A DNA stretch of 64,000 bases from Tepidibacter aestuarii (GCF_934924865.1 NZ_OW235315.1:1364001-1428000); one strand, 5' to 3'; shown: positions 53,364 to 62,419, counted from the stretch's first letter. Numbers and translations: made by a program. Notes: a model not told the origin generated them from the letters alone.

Positions 53364-54287
53364 TTAGTTTAGAGAAAGAAGTCCATTTCCTTCAAATTTT
53401 TTATTGTGACCTAAAGAAACTGTATGTTTTATAAGTTGACCATAAATTTCTGCTTCTGATAATTCTCTAGCGAATTCGGCTTTACATGAATTATTTAATA
53501 AAGCAATAGCGCCAGCTACATGTGGAGCTGCCATTGATGTTCCTGTAAGTCTTGTAACTGTGTTATTTGGATAAGTTGATAAAATACCAACACCTGGTGC
53601 TACGAGGTCAACTTCATTATTGGAATTTGCAAAATTAGTAAAATTTCCTTCGAAATTGACTGCACCTACTTGAATAACCTCATTGTATGAACCTGGATAC
53701 TCGTATTCATTTGTGTGATAGTTTCCATCTCCGCTATTTCCTGCTGCACAAACAACAGAAATATTATTATCAACAGCTTCTTTAATAACTTTATACAACT
53801 TATGATTATCTTCGGTTCCACCAAGAGACATATTTATTACTTTTACTTTTTCTCCATTTGGACCTTGCCAATCAATTGCATATTTAATAGAATTTATAAT
53901 CCATTCATATGTTCCACTGCCATCTCCTGATAATGCTTTTAAAATTAATAATTTTGCTTCTGGTGCTACTCCTACTACAAAGTTATTGTTCATACTAGCA
54001 GCAATAGTCCCCGCGACATGTGTACCATGTCCTTCATTATCATCATAATTTTCTAAATCATTGCCATGATCGGTTGTGAAATTTCTTCCATCAATAATTC
54101 TATCTTTTAAGTCAGGATGATCTCTATCGCATCCTGTATCTATTATAGCAATAACAACATCCTTTCCTCTATTAGCTTTATCCCATATTTCAGGAGCATG
54201 AATCATTTCAACGCCTTGTGGCATTGTTTCTATATTTTCCTTTGTTACATCTTCTAATTTATAAGGAATTAATTTAACTTCACTCAT
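53364..54287 (-). CDS. Intracellular subtilisin (ISP type)
   Basis: A cytoplasmic S8 serine protease without signal peptide. The short N-terminal propeptide has the ISP motif LIPYKL (6-11), which blocks the active site until cut. Catalytic residues are Asp50 (IAIIDTGCD), His87 (EGHGTHVAG) and Ser251 (GTSMAAPHVAG). 307 residues, a normal length. GGAGGAAC site before the ATG. Single gene. Sequence class differs from the Csp-like subtilase at 10 kb. Confidence 0.92.
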   Translation of the reverse strand: MSEVKLIPYKLEDVTKENIETMPQGVEMIHAPEIWDKANRGKDVVIAIIDTGCDRDHPDLKDRIIDGRNFTTDHGNDLENYDDNEGHGTHVAGTIAASMNNNFVVGVAPEAKLLILKALSGDGSGTYEWIINSIKYAIDWQGPNGEKVKVINMSLGGTEDNHKLYKVIKEAVDNNISVVCAAGNSGDGNYHTNEYEYPGSYNEVIQVGAVNFEGNFTNFANSNNEVDLVAPGVGILSTYPNNTVTRLTGTSMAAPHVAGAIALLNNSCKAEFARELSEAEIYGQLIKHTVSLGHNKKFEGNGLLSLN

Positions 54288-54419
54288 ATTTGTTCCTCCT
54301 TAAAATATTTAATAGTTAATTTTAAATTAGTCTAATATTTTTATCAATTATATATTTGTCTAAATGTGATATCTGTAGTTTTAAGTGGAATGGTTTTAAT
54401 GTGTACTATCTTAATATCG

Positions 54420-54623
54420 TCAGCATATGCTAGTGTAGAAGAGTGTACTATAAATACATCCTGTTTTTAATTGAATACTTTTATAGTCTTTAATAGCAGA
54501 TCGTATGTCCTTCTTTTCTTCAGTGGATAGATAATTAGAATTATATTTCAGATGATTTTCTAGCCTATCAATTGAAAAATCTAGAGAGTTTATAATTATT
54601 TGAAGTTGATCATTAGTATACAT
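54420..54623 (-). CDS. Small hypothetical protein, paralogue A (67 aa)
   Basis: Begins MYTNDQLQIIINSLDFSIDR and continues as a charged helix (YLSTEEKKDIRSAIKDYKS). It shares MYTNDQ and the YLSxxxKK pattern with the gene at 55477. GAAGGT is the ribosome site. Helical hairpin likely; function unknown. Confidence 0.5.
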   Translation of the reverse strand: MYTNDQLQIIINSLDFSIDRLENHLKYNSNYLSTEEKKDIRSAIKDYKSIQLKTGCIYSTLFYTSIC

Positions 54624-55071
54624 AAATAACCTTCATGATTTTATTTATATTTTGATTATTGCCATGGATGGTTAAAATATTTCAATTTATAGGCTTTTAA
54701 TTAAGAAATTTCTCTTATTTATAGTATATGTAAGACTACTTCATTTATATGAATTTTTTATATACGTATATAAAAAATTCATATATTGCAATCAAAATGA
54801 CTATGTTGTGAAAACTATTAACTATTAAAAGGGCTTTGATTTTAATGATTGAATATTCACTTAACACGCATTTTATAAAAACCGTAAAATAAACTAAGGT
54901 ATTTTTTAATATTTAATGTATCATTTATATATTTTCCGCATATTATAATTTATAGAAACATTTTTATTAAAATTAACTTGTTGAAGCAAGCTAAAATTTT
55001 TATAGCCTAACATCTTCTTAATAATGTGAGAGTCTTCAGGTTTATAAAAGTTACATAAGAGAGGTGATGTA
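54624..55071. other. AT-rich intergenic stretch
   Basis: No gene, RNA or repeat recognised apart from a TTTTTTATATACGTATATAAAAAA palindrome-like region near 54760-54785. Confidence 0.45.
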
Positions 55072-55254
55072 ATGGACATACAAGCTTTAAAAATTATAGC
55101 AATATCTTTTACGGTATGCTTTGTTATGCTAGTCCTTGCATTGACCACAGGTTATTTAAAAGTTAAAATCAAATATAAAAATCTAGATTTTGAAATCGAC
55201 AGAAAAAAAGAAGAGAATATCTCGTCCAACCGTAATCGTTCAATCGACAAATAA
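55072..55254 (+). CDS. Small single-helix membrane protein A (60 aa)
   Basis: GAGAGGTGATG site before ATG. One membrane helix (residues about 7-28), then a basic-acidic tail (YLKVKIKYKNLDFEIDRKKE). It resembles the next gene in plan: helix, then K-x-K-x-K, then an LDFEI/LEIEL strand. Function unknown. Confidence 0.5.
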   Translation: MDIQALKIIAISFTVCFVMLVLALTTGYLKVKIKYKNLDFEIDRKKEENISSNRNRSIDK

Positions 55255-55356
55255 AATTTAACTTTTGGCCTAAAGTCTCTCGCCATAATTATAAAATCAA
55301 TATATATTATATTTCAATACAAAATTTTTTTTGTATTTTTTAGGAGGAAAAATAAA

Positions 55357-55500
55357 ATGATACATCTATTACCATACTTTTTACTGTATACTGGATTAGG
55401 AGTATCTTGGTTTTGTATATTATGTGTTTTGTTTAATGCTAATTTAAAGTTTAAATGTAGAGATTTAGAAATAGAGTTAGAAGGAAAACTTTCTAAATAG
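55357..55500 (+). CDS. Small single-helix membrane protein B (47 aa)
   Basis: TAGGAGG site before ATG. One membrane helix (LLPYFLLYTGLGVSWFCILC) and a tail LKFKCRDLEIELEGKLSK similar to the tail of the gene before it. Followed by a terminator. Function unknown. Confidence 0.5.
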   Translation: MIHLLPYFLLYTGLGVSWFCILCVLFNANLKFKCRDLEIELEGKLSK

Positions 55501-55704
55501 ATATTTTTTAATCAAAGGGGTTGGTATCGATTCGGTGCCAATCTCTTTTTTTTGTTTGTATATTTTTATAGTTTTGGAGTTCCTTAAACATTTTTTCTTA
55601 TCAATAGATAGGTATTCTGAGTATTTTCCTAGATAAATGTATAATTCTCTAATCGAGTATTCTAGTGATTTAAATATTACTTGAGGTTGATCATTGGTAT
55701 ACAT
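55477..55704 (-). CDS. Small hypothetical protein, paralogue B (about 75 aa)
   Basis: Starts MYTNDQPQVIFKSLEYSIRE and shares YLSxxxKK with the gene at 54420, then diverges; the last about 25 codons run through the plus-strand terminator and may not be original coding. GGAAG lies before the ATG. Possibly a damaged copy. Confidence 0.4.
   Translation of the reverse strand: MYTNDQPQVIFKSLEYSIRELYIYLGKYSEYLSIDKKKCLRNSKTIKIYKQKKEIGTESIPTPLIKKYLFRKFSF
55513..55550 (+). terminator. Terminator after small membrane protein B
   Basis: GGGGTTGGTATC / GGTGCCAATCTC pair with G-U pairs in RNA, then eight Ts. Confidence 0.65.
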
Positions 55705-55827
55705 AAAAAACTTCCATGGCTTCATTTCATATTTTGATTATAGACAACAATACAAAAGAATATAATAAAAATTTATATGTTTAAAGAACTAATGTTTTGG
55801 TATAATCAAAAACAGAGGTGAGTATAT

Positions 55828-55995
55828 ATGGGAATAAGAATTGATAAAATAGATAAAGAGTTCGAAGAAAATATTACAGAGAAAGATTTGAAAGTTATGC
55901 TTATTGCTGAAAGGTTTTTAAGAGAAAATGGATTTGCTCTTATGAAGGAATTTGAAGATGTAGTAACTAAAATAGCTTGTATTAATAATGGATAA
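55828..55995 (+). CDS. Small hypothetical protein (55 aa)
   Basis: GAGGTGAG site before ATG. Acidic, helical (DKEFEENITEKDLKVMLIAE, then RENGFALMKEFEDVV). Followed by a terminator. No family recognised. Confidence 0.5.
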   Translation: MGIRIDKIDKEFEENITEKDLKVMLIAERFLRENGFALMKEFEDVVTKIACINNG

Positions 55996-56019
55996 AATAA
56001 AAAAAGGACATATATAAAT

Positions 56020-56057
56020 AAAAATACACTACTTATAATGTAAGCAGTGTATTTTTG
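56020..56057 (+). terminator. Terminator
   Basis: AATACACTACTTA / TAAGCAGTGTATT arms (one mismatch) with Ts. Confidence 0.7.
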
Positions 56058-56205
56058 GATGTTGGTATTTTGGTGTTGATATAAAGATTTTTTGCACATA
56101 AAATATTTATATCTAAAAGTTATAATTAGATAGAAAAACTCAAAAACCTTTAAGAGGTTTTGAAATTTTACAAAGAGTTAACAAAAGAGTATATATTTAT
56201 AGTGG

Positions 56206-56382
56206 TTATATACCTATCTTGGATATTTCATTGAAAAAATCAATAAGCTTATAATAATAATCATTACTTACACTATAAGTTTCATTTTCCCAACTTACAT
56301 AAGTGATTTTTCCAATTCCTAATGATTTAGCAGCCTTGCTTATGGAAATGTTTTCTTTTTTTCTCCATAGCTTAAGTTTCAT
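56206..56382 (-). CDS. Short XRE-like helix-turn-helix protein (58 aa)
   Basis: MKLKLWRKKENISISKAAKS followed by LGIGKITYVSWENE gives a short lambda-repressor-like helix-turn-helix. No clear ribosome site. It directly borders the 5'-truncated copy of the acidic gene. Confidence 0.45.
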   Translation of the reverse strand: MKLKLWRKKENISISKAAKSLGIGKITYVSWENETYSVSNDYYYKLIDFFNEISKIGI

Positions 56383-56419
56383 AGAATAGTTACTTATTAA
56401 AAATTTAGAATATCCATTT

Positions 56420-57211
56420 GAGCTATTACAAAAAACGGATGGTTGCTTTGAGAGACTAGATAAGCTTAGTATCTGGGGTAAAAGCTATTTGAGCTTTGAT
56501 ACAATACACTTTAATGGGAATGCATCATAAACGATTTTATTTTCTCATGCTTTAAAGTTTCCAGAACTTAAAGATGATGTTATATCTACAGCCAAAGAAA
56601 TTGTGTCATATTCTAGACGCTACAAAGATACTTGTAATATGTGGGTAGATGATTTGTGTGTGTTTGGTATTGAAGCATTATATTTACTGGCACTTAACTT
56701 TCCTGAAGATGCTTACTTAATCGGTGCTTATTTGATTCCATATTGGGATAGTTAGCATGCAGATTATGCACTTATTTATACTCATGAAATTACAAGTTGA
56801 TTTGGATTTGATAATAATATGTTGAAGATGTTTTTCTATTGTGACAATGTCGAAGTTAGATCAATTATGCGTGGTGGAGAATTTTATGGTGAACAAATAG
56901 AGCTAGACCTTGCTGAGTATTTTGAACAAAGCCCTAATAGGTATGAGCGTTTTAAAGAGATTATGACTGATAGATTTAAAGAACAACAATTTATACAGTA
57001 TTCAGAGAGTGAATATACTTCGGCACCAATTCATTCTTTTTATGAGTTTATAATGCCTTCATCCGATAGCATTGTTGAAGAATATGATGTGTGGGAAGAT
57101 TCAAGTGCTGCTCTAAAAGAAGTATTTATGAATAGTACTTTTGATAATGAGGCTACATTACTCCATCAAAAGATTGAAGAAATAATAGGGAAACCAATTA
57201 CAGGTATATAA
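56420..57211 (+). pseudogene. Decayed copy of the acidic 317-aa protein gene
   Basis: Matches the 15.2-kb gene from about its codon 58 to its stop at high nucleotide identity. The 5' fifth is missing, and several stops occur (TCA to TAA in the NASE segment, TAG for Glu in the DSEH segment, TGA for Arg in TSRFG). The last 130 codons are still open. Confidence 0.9.
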
Positions 57212-57332
57212 AATAAGAGTTAGAAACTATAAACAGGAATTAGTACATAGACGAATAAGTAATATAATAGAGCTGGGGATTGATTTTAAAGAAAAAGAGG
57301 TTTTAGCAAAAAGTGAAGTAGTAAGATTAATT

Positions 57333-57371
57333 AAAATCTGCCATGGTTGGAACACTGACATGGCAGATTTT
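57333..57371 (+). terminator. Terminator behind the decayed acidic gene copy
   Basis: AAAATCTGCCATG / CATGGCAGATTTT arms, the same terminator as at 16.3 kb. A further IR (CTAAGTTACAA / TTGTAACTTAG) follows at 57396-57427. Confidence 0.75.
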
Positions 57372-57461
57372 ATTATTTTCATGAAGATAGGGGACCTAAG
57401 TTACAAATAAATAACCTTGTAACTTAGTATAAGAAAGATGGATAGGATATAATCATATTCA

Positions 57462-57540
57462 TTATTTAAAGAACTCATACATAAGATTTTCTATTTCATT
57501 TTTTCTTTTCTCAGTTTCTTCAACATTAACTACATAAGAA
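57462..57540 (-). pseudogene. Tail of a DUF3006 gene
   Basis: Minus strand reads VEETEKRKNEIENLMYEFFK to a stop, the same end as the remnant at 17.9 kb. Only the last about 25 codons remain. Confidence 0.55.
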
Positions 57541-57570
57541 TAAAACATTAAAAGATAAATATAGAACTTT

Positions 57571-58236
57571 TTATATCCACTCTACTATTTTATCCATAGT
57601 CTGTCTAGTTTTTGGTCTTGGTTCTTCCTTCCTATATCCAAAAGAAACCATGCAAGATACACTAAATTCATCTTTATTGATTATTCCTTCATTACTTAAA
57701 ATTTGATCAAGTTTTTCTCTATCAAAACCTTCTATAGGGCAAGAATCAATTCCTATTTGTGCTGCTGAAATCATCATGTTAGTAAGTGGAATATATGTTT
57801 GCTTACAAGCCCAATCAAACATAGCTCTACTGCTTTTAGTAAGTTTAAAATCATTCTCTTGAAAGCTTTTATAGAATTCACGTCTTAATTTAATAACATC
57901 TTCTGGAAGCTGTTTAACTTCTTCCATAAAATCAACTATATATTCTGAGCTATAAATCATATCTTTATTCTTCCTAGCAAGAATAATAACAAAATGACTA
58001 CAAGTAGGTAGTTGCTTTTGAGCACCCCAGCAAACAGGTTTAATTTTTTCTCTCATATCTGAGTTTTGTAGAACTAGGAACTTCCAAGGTTCAAATCCAA
58101 AAGAACTAGGAGATAATCTAGCTGTTTCAAGTATAAAATTGAAATTTTCATCAGATATATTTTTATTAATATCAAATTCTTTACAAGCATGTCTGAAATA
58201 ATTAGCTTCTATAATTTTTTCTTTTATATTGTCCAT
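57571..58236 (-). CDS. Nitroreductase-family NAD(P)H-dependent FMN oxidoreductase
   Basis: A flavoenzyme of the NfsB type. The FMN contacts are visible: RHACKEFD at the start, LSPSSFGFEPWKFLVL (about 46-61), and the AAQIGIDSCPIEGFD segment (about 160-174); the C-terminal end carries GYRKEEPRPKTR. 221 residues, full length. ATG at 58236 is chosen for AAAGGGGTG; a start four codons upstream is less likely. Substrate (quinone or nitro compound) unknown. Confidence 0.85.
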   Translation of the reverse strand: MDNIKEKIIEANYFRHACKEFDINKNISDENFNFILETARLSPSSFGFEPWKFLVLQNSDMREKIKPVCWGAQKQLPTCSHFVIILARKNKDMIYSSEYIVDFMEEVKQLPEDVIKLRREFYKSFQENDFKLTKSSRAMFDWACKQTYIPLTNMMISAAQIGIDSCPIEGFDREKLDQILSNEGIINKDEFSVSCMVSFGYRKEEPRPKTRQTMDKIVEWI

Positions 58237-58622
58237 ATAAAGAAACACCCCTTTTTAAAAGTATTATGTATAAAGATAATTTTCTTCTTTTAAAATATAC
58301 CCAACAAGGCTCATTATATGCAGTTGCATATATTAAAATTCGCTATAAGTAGTGCAAAATAAAGAAAGAGGATAAATTATGATTTTAAAATTATTGAGGT
58401 GTATTACATCGTTTCTCACCCTCACATCCTTGCGATTTATCATCAGAAAGAGTAGTAGATATTTTACTTTTATTTAAGAACGATGAATATTTAAATGATA
58501 TTTTCACTCAAAAAAGTAACATAGATGCTTTTGATTGTAGGATGTGAAAATTAAGAGGTATTCTGGGGGTTACAAAGAATACTAATTATAAAGAATAGAT
58601 TTATATTTATGAGTATAGATAT
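58237..58622. other. Gene-free stretch, possible remnants
   Basis: Short frames such as LLFKNDEYLNDIFTQKSNID are readable without starts. CACATCC and GGATGTG occur 110 bases apart. Nothing assigned. Confidence 0.35.
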
Positions 58623-59143
58623 ATGAAAAATTTTTCGAAGGCATTATTACTATTTTACTAATTGTAATGGTAACAGGAATAGTGTATGCAACGCCAAATA
58701 GTACTAAAATTGATGTTATTATTAATAAAGTAAATGTAGGAATTAATGGAGAAATAATATATGTAAAAAATTTTTTGTATAATGGGGAGACATATGTATC
58801 TATAAGAGTAATTTCAGAGGCATTAGGTAAAAAAATTGTTTGGGATGAATGAAGTATCTGGAAACAAAGCAACATTTAATTTTACTTTTAGGAATAATAT
58901 GGTTAAGGGTAGTAAAGGGCTTTATGTTAGAGATTATTTCCTTTTTGCTGGTGGGTCACTTTTAGAACGATCAGAATTAGATGATAATTTAAAAGATATT
59001 GAGTACCTAGAACCGCAACAATCTGTTACAGGTAATGTATATTATAGGGGGCTACCTGATAATACAAAAAAATTGCTATATTTGGATTTGAAGGAAAAGT
59101 AAATCAAGATGAAGTATTTAATATGGCTTTTGAAATTGAATAG
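58623..59143 (+). pseudogene. Exported protein with copper amine oxidase-type domain and DUF4352-like end, frameshifted
   Basis: One T missing from a run near 58632 separates MKN from the signal peptide frame (ITILLIVMVTGIVYA). The stalk domain follows (YNGETYVSIRVISEALGKKI). A second shift leads to FTFRNNMVKGSKGLYVRDYF and QQSVTGNVYYRGLP, and a third to FGFEGKVNQDEVFNMAFEIE and the stop. At least three frameshifts. Confidence 0.7.
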
Positions 59144-59376
59144 ATCAAAATATTGTAAGCAAAAGAGTTTCTAGAAAAGGATGAAATGATACCCAAGAAG
59201 AAGATTCTTATTTTCTTGTCATAGAGTTACCTCTTTTACTAATGAATTATATTCTGAAAAGTATAAGCCTCTACAAAATGATTAGAGGCTTTATTTTTAT
59301 AATAAACTAATATTTAATTCTCTATCATATTCAATAGCATACATGAAGGATGCTGTTATTAGATTAATTATATATA

Positions 59377-59886
59377 TCAACTGCCATATTTTATTAATCT
59401 TTTTTCGAAACAGTAGAAATCACCTTTTCGAAAAGTTACTATTCCAACTTTATTATATCCAAAGTTTTCATATAATTTGCAAGCTCGCTCATTTTGAGAA
59501 AAGGCATCTAGTCGTATTGATTCATAATTATTTTCTTTTGCATATTTTTCTGCAAATTTCATTAAATCTTTAGCTACGCCTTTGCCTTGATACTTTGGAT
59601 CAACACATAATCTATGAACGATTAAATGGTTACCTGAAATATACTTCCATTTTAATGATTCATATTCATCTTCTTGATGTTCATTTAATACTATAATGCC
59701 ATGGATAATATTTTTATCAACATATAAGTAAAGATTATTTTTAAAAATATCGTTAGAAAATATTTTTTCATTAGGATATGTATTATCCCACTGATATATT
59801 CCTTTTGACTCCATATCATTTATAGCGTTTGCAATAATATTCATAATATTATTTAAATCTTCAATAAGAGCTTTTCTAATTAGCAT
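59377..59886 (-). CDS. GNAT-family acetyltransferase (169 aa)
   Basis: Motif A is LCVDPKYQGKGVAKDLMKFA (about 94-113) and motif B AFSQNERACKLYENFGYNKV (about 126-145). Strong AAAGGAGATAAC site. Intact; alone on its strand. Substrate unknown. Confidence 0.85.
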   Translation of the reverse strand: MLIRKALIEDLNNIMNIIANAINDMESKGIYQWDNTYPNEKIFSNDIFKNNLYLYVDKNIIHGIIVLNEHQEDEYESLKWKYISGNHLIVHRLCVDPKYQGKGVAKDLMKFAEKYAKENNYESIRLDAFSQNERACKLYENFGYNKVGIVTFRKGDFYCFEKRLIKYGS

Positions 59887-60361
59887 ACAGTTATCTCCTT
59901 TATATGAACTTTAAAACGAATACTAATGTATACTATGCATATGTTGCAAGCTTAGAAACTAGTATGTAAATAATTATATATAGAATATAAATAATTGCAA
60001 TATATTCAATAATAGGTTTATGTATTTTGGATTAGTTGCAATGTTCCATATTTACCTTTTTACAAAAACAAAGTTAGTTATGTATACATAGAAAGGTACG
60101 TGGAACAGGGGTAGAATTAAATGAGAATGGTACTGCACTTTGGCTGTACTGAAAGTACTGGTAGTAGTTTACCAGAACCTAGTATTGTAATACTAACGAT
60201 TGAATGGAACGACAAAAAAGAAACTATTGAACTAAAGAAAGAAAATTAACTTCAATACAACAAAATATTCATCTTGAGGTACTGCTACCATTCATGTGAA
60301 GAAATTATTATATGTTTAAATACACTATAGTCTATCTAAAACAGTGTAGACATGTATAAAC
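59887..60361. other. Gene-poor stretch with remnants
   Basis: 60120-60249 holds a frame ending SSLPEPSIVILTIEWNDKKE and ELKKEN, with no ribosome site; it looks like the end of a lipoprotein gene whose first part is frameshifted. Near 60335 a 20-base segment (CAGTGTAGACATGTATAAA) also occurs near 40505. Confidence 0.4.
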
Positions 60362-60420
60362 CTTAGCTACTGTTTCTTCTTACACAGATAGAGAATGAGT
60401 ATATAAAATTTTATATTAAT
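60362..60420 (+). repeat. Terminator-leader module, degenerate copy
   Basis: Only the right hairpin arm (TTAGCTACTG), a T-rich tract and part of the leader (CTTACACAGATAGAGAATGAG) remain; the left arm is lost. Confidence 0.5.
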
Positions 60421-60427
60421 TTATAAT

Positions 60428-60485
60428 TGTAAGGTTAACTTGACATTGAAATTTAATGATGTTATATTTTGGATGTAAGGTTAAC
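60428..60485 (+). promoter_or_regulatory. Promoter of the XRE-deformylase pair, bracketed by direct repeats
   Basis: TTGACA (60440-60445), 17-nt spacer, TATATT (60463-60468). The 12-bp sequence TGTAAGGTTAAC occurs at 60428-60439, abutting the -35 box, and again at 60474-60485, near the likely start of transcription: a probable operator pair for the XRE protein. Confidence 0.7.
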
Positions 60486-60504
60486 ATTACAGGAGGAATA
60501 ATTT

Positions 60505-60741
60505 ATGAAAAATCGATTAAAGGAATTGCGTGAATCCCTTGAATTAACTCAAGAACAATTAGGAGAACTTGTAGGGGTATCAAGGCAAGCAATTAATGCT
60601 ATTGAAACAGAGAAGTTTGAACCTTCAATATGGTTGGCTTATGATATTTCTAAAATATTTCATTGCTCTATAGAGGAAGTTTTTAATTTTGAAGAAAGTA
60701 AAAGAAAATCAAGAGCACAGCAAAGTAGAGGTGGAATTTAA
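60505..60741 (+). CDS. XRE-family regulator (78 aa)
   Basis: Helix-turn-helix MKNRLKELRESLELTQEQLG, SRQAINAIETEKFEPSIWLA, of the YgzD-like group, with a basic C-terminus (KRKSRAQQSRGG). AGGAGG site. Its stop directly abuts the ATG of the deformylase, so both are one unit, probably controlled by this protein at the flanking repeats. Confidence 0.85.
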   Translation: MKNRLKELRESLELTQEQLGELVGVSRQAINAIETEKFEPSIWLAYDISKIFHCSIEEVFNFEESKRKSRAQQSRGGI

Positions 60742-61191
60742 ATGGCAATAAGACAAATTAGACTCTTTGATGATAAAATATTAAGAAAAAAGAGCAAAGT
60801 AGTTGAAGTAGTAGATGATAGAATAAAACAAATACTAAATGATATGGCTGATACTATGTATAATACAGAAAATGGGGGAGGGTTAGCAGCTCCGCAAATA
60901 GGTATATTAAAGAAATTGGTTGTAATAGATATGGGACAGGGGCTTATAAAGTTAGTTAATCCAATTATAATTAGTCAGGAAGGAAGTCAAAAAGTCATAG
61001 AAGGATGTTTAAGTATTCCCAATACATTTGGAAAGTTAAAAAGACCTGCAAAGGTAACTGTTCAAGCATTAAACGAAAATGGTGAGGAAATTACATTGAT
61101 AGGAACAGGAGATTTAGCAAAATGTTTTTGTCATGAAATAGATCATTTAGAAGGTATTCTTTTTACTGATTTAGTTACTGAATATATATAG
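60742..61191 (+). CDS. def: Peptide deformylase
   Basis: Removes the formyl group from the start Met of new proteins. The three motifs are complete: GGGLAAPQ (45-52), EGCLS (87-91, Cys ligand 89) and HEIDH (131-135, two His ligands and catalytic Glu). 149 residues, a normal length for the type 1 clostridial form. The gene lies apart from the usual def-fmt cluster and is co-transcribed with an XRE gene, so it may be a second, regulated copy. GAGGTGGAA is the ribosome site. Confidence 0.93.
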   Translation: MAIRQIRLFDDKILRKKSKVVEVVDDRIKQILNDMADTMYNTENGGGLAAPQIGILKKLVVIDMGQGLIKLVNPIIISQEGSQKVIEGCLSIPNTFGKLKRPAKVTVQALNENGEEITLIGTGDLAKCFCHEIDHLEGILFTDLVTEYI

Positions 61192-61248
61192 AAATATCAA
61201 TGTATTCAATTTAAAATTATTATAAGAACTAATTACAAGAAAGCTATA

Positions 61249-61425
61249 TAAATACAAACAATTAAAACAGTAGCTACCCAAAGCTACTGTTTTTTTGCAC
61301 AAATAAACAATAAGTATGAAATGAATGTTATATTATGGTAATATATACGTAGAAATAAATGAAAGTTATATGAAAAAATGTAAAGTACGCAGTTTTAGAA
61401 TATTACGAACAACTTATTTAGGGAG
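61249..61425 (+). repeat. Terminator-leader module, copy 9
   Basis: Hairpin at 61268-61289 with seven Ts, then TTATATTATGGTAATATATACG and the long tail, matching copy 4 nearly base for base. It serves as the deformylase terminator and the leader of the GNAT gene. Confidence 0.8.
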
Positions 61426-61430
61426 GAAAT

Positions 61431-61892
61431 ATGAGCATTAGAAATTATGAATCAAAAGATTGCCAAGAAGTAATTAAATTGTTTTATGAAACAGTCCATT
61501 CAATAAACTCTAAAGACTATACAGAAAAACAACTAAATGTATGGGCTCCTAAAGATATAGATTTATGGGATAAGTCGTTTTTGAAGAATTATACAATTGT
61601 ATTTGCTATAAATGATACTATTGTCGGATTTGGAGATTTAAGCCTTAGTGGATACCTTGATAGGCTTTTTGTTCATAAAAACTACCAAAAACAAGGTATT
61701 GCGAAAGAAATTGTTGAAGAATTAGAGATGTATGCTAAAAATATTGGACTAACTATCATTACAACACAAGCATCAATAACAGCAAAACCATTCTTTGAAA
61801 AACAAGGATATCATGTTATAAAAGAACAACAGATTGAAAGAAAAGGTCAATTCCTGATTAATTATAAAATGGAAAAATATATTAGAAATTAA
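61431..61892 (+). CDS. GNAT-family acetyltransferase (153 aa), intact copy
   Basis: Motif A is LFVHKNYQKQGIAKEIVEEL (about 83-102); motif B ITAKPFFEKQGYHVIKEQQI (about 118-137). GGGAGG site before ATG. The pseudogene at 27546 is a copy with the same leader. Substrate unknown. Confidence 0.87.
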   Translation: MSIRNYESKDCQEVIKLFYETVHSINSKDYTEKQLNVWAPKDIDLWDKSFLKNYTIVFAINDTIVGFGDLSLSGYLDRLFVHKNYQKQGIAKEIVEELEMYAKNIGLTIITTQASITAKPFFEKQGYHVIKEQQIERKGQFLINYKMEKYIRN

Positions 61893-61918
61893 TCTAATTA
61901 GAAAGACAGGCTAATGTA

Positions 61919-61990
61919 CAATATTCTTAAAATGCGTACTAACTTATAATAATCAAATTACATACTACATTAATTACATATAGTGTATGT
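61919..61990 (+). repeat. Second dispersed repeat family, partial copy D
   Basis: Starts TTCTTAAAATGCGTACTAAC like the copies at 22.5, 28.0 and 38.1 kb, but ends after about 70 bases. Confidence 0.6.
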
Positions 61991-62011
61991 ATAAATGAAA
62001 TAAATTAAATG

Positions 62012-62345
62012 GGTGTATAGTATTATTTATAGGAATAGGGGGTATTTTTGGAAAAGATTCAACCTATGGAATAAGAGATTTGTCTTTAGGATTAATGTTT
62101 ATAAACGTAGGAGTAAAAAGTTATAAAGTATATTATATTTTAAAAAAAGGAGTCGTACTAGATTCAGCATTATATTAATGGAATAAAATTAAATCTTGGA
62201 AGTTTGAAAAAAGGGGAATGAATAAAATTTCACTTAAGTTAGATAAAAAAGAATAGATTTCATTGTTTATGAAGAATATAATGAAAAAGTTGAGGCGTTA
62301 TTAAATGAATATATAGTTCAAAAGAAAGATGACAATGGAATGTAA
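62012..62345 (+). pseudogene. DUF5673-like membrane protein remnant
   Basis: Frames in order read FIGIGGIFGKDSTYGIRDLS (two hydrophobic parts), KKGVVLDSALY then stop, WNKIKSWKFEKRGMNKISLK then stop, and YEEYNEKVEALLNEYIVQKK to the last stop. The pattern fits a small protein with membrane helices and a DUF5673-type tail, broken two or three times. Confidence 0.5.
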
Positions 62346-62419
62346 CAAAGAATATACTATGGTGAGAATTCAATAGCACATAAAACTATTGTTGTACATT
62401 ATAATTTAAATATCAATAT

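Noticed and set aside
21383..61425. Integron attC sites for the repeated hairpins
   Set aside because: The hairpins have a short loop and a T-tract typical of terminators, lack the paired RYYYAAC/GTTRRRY cores, and no integron integrase is present.
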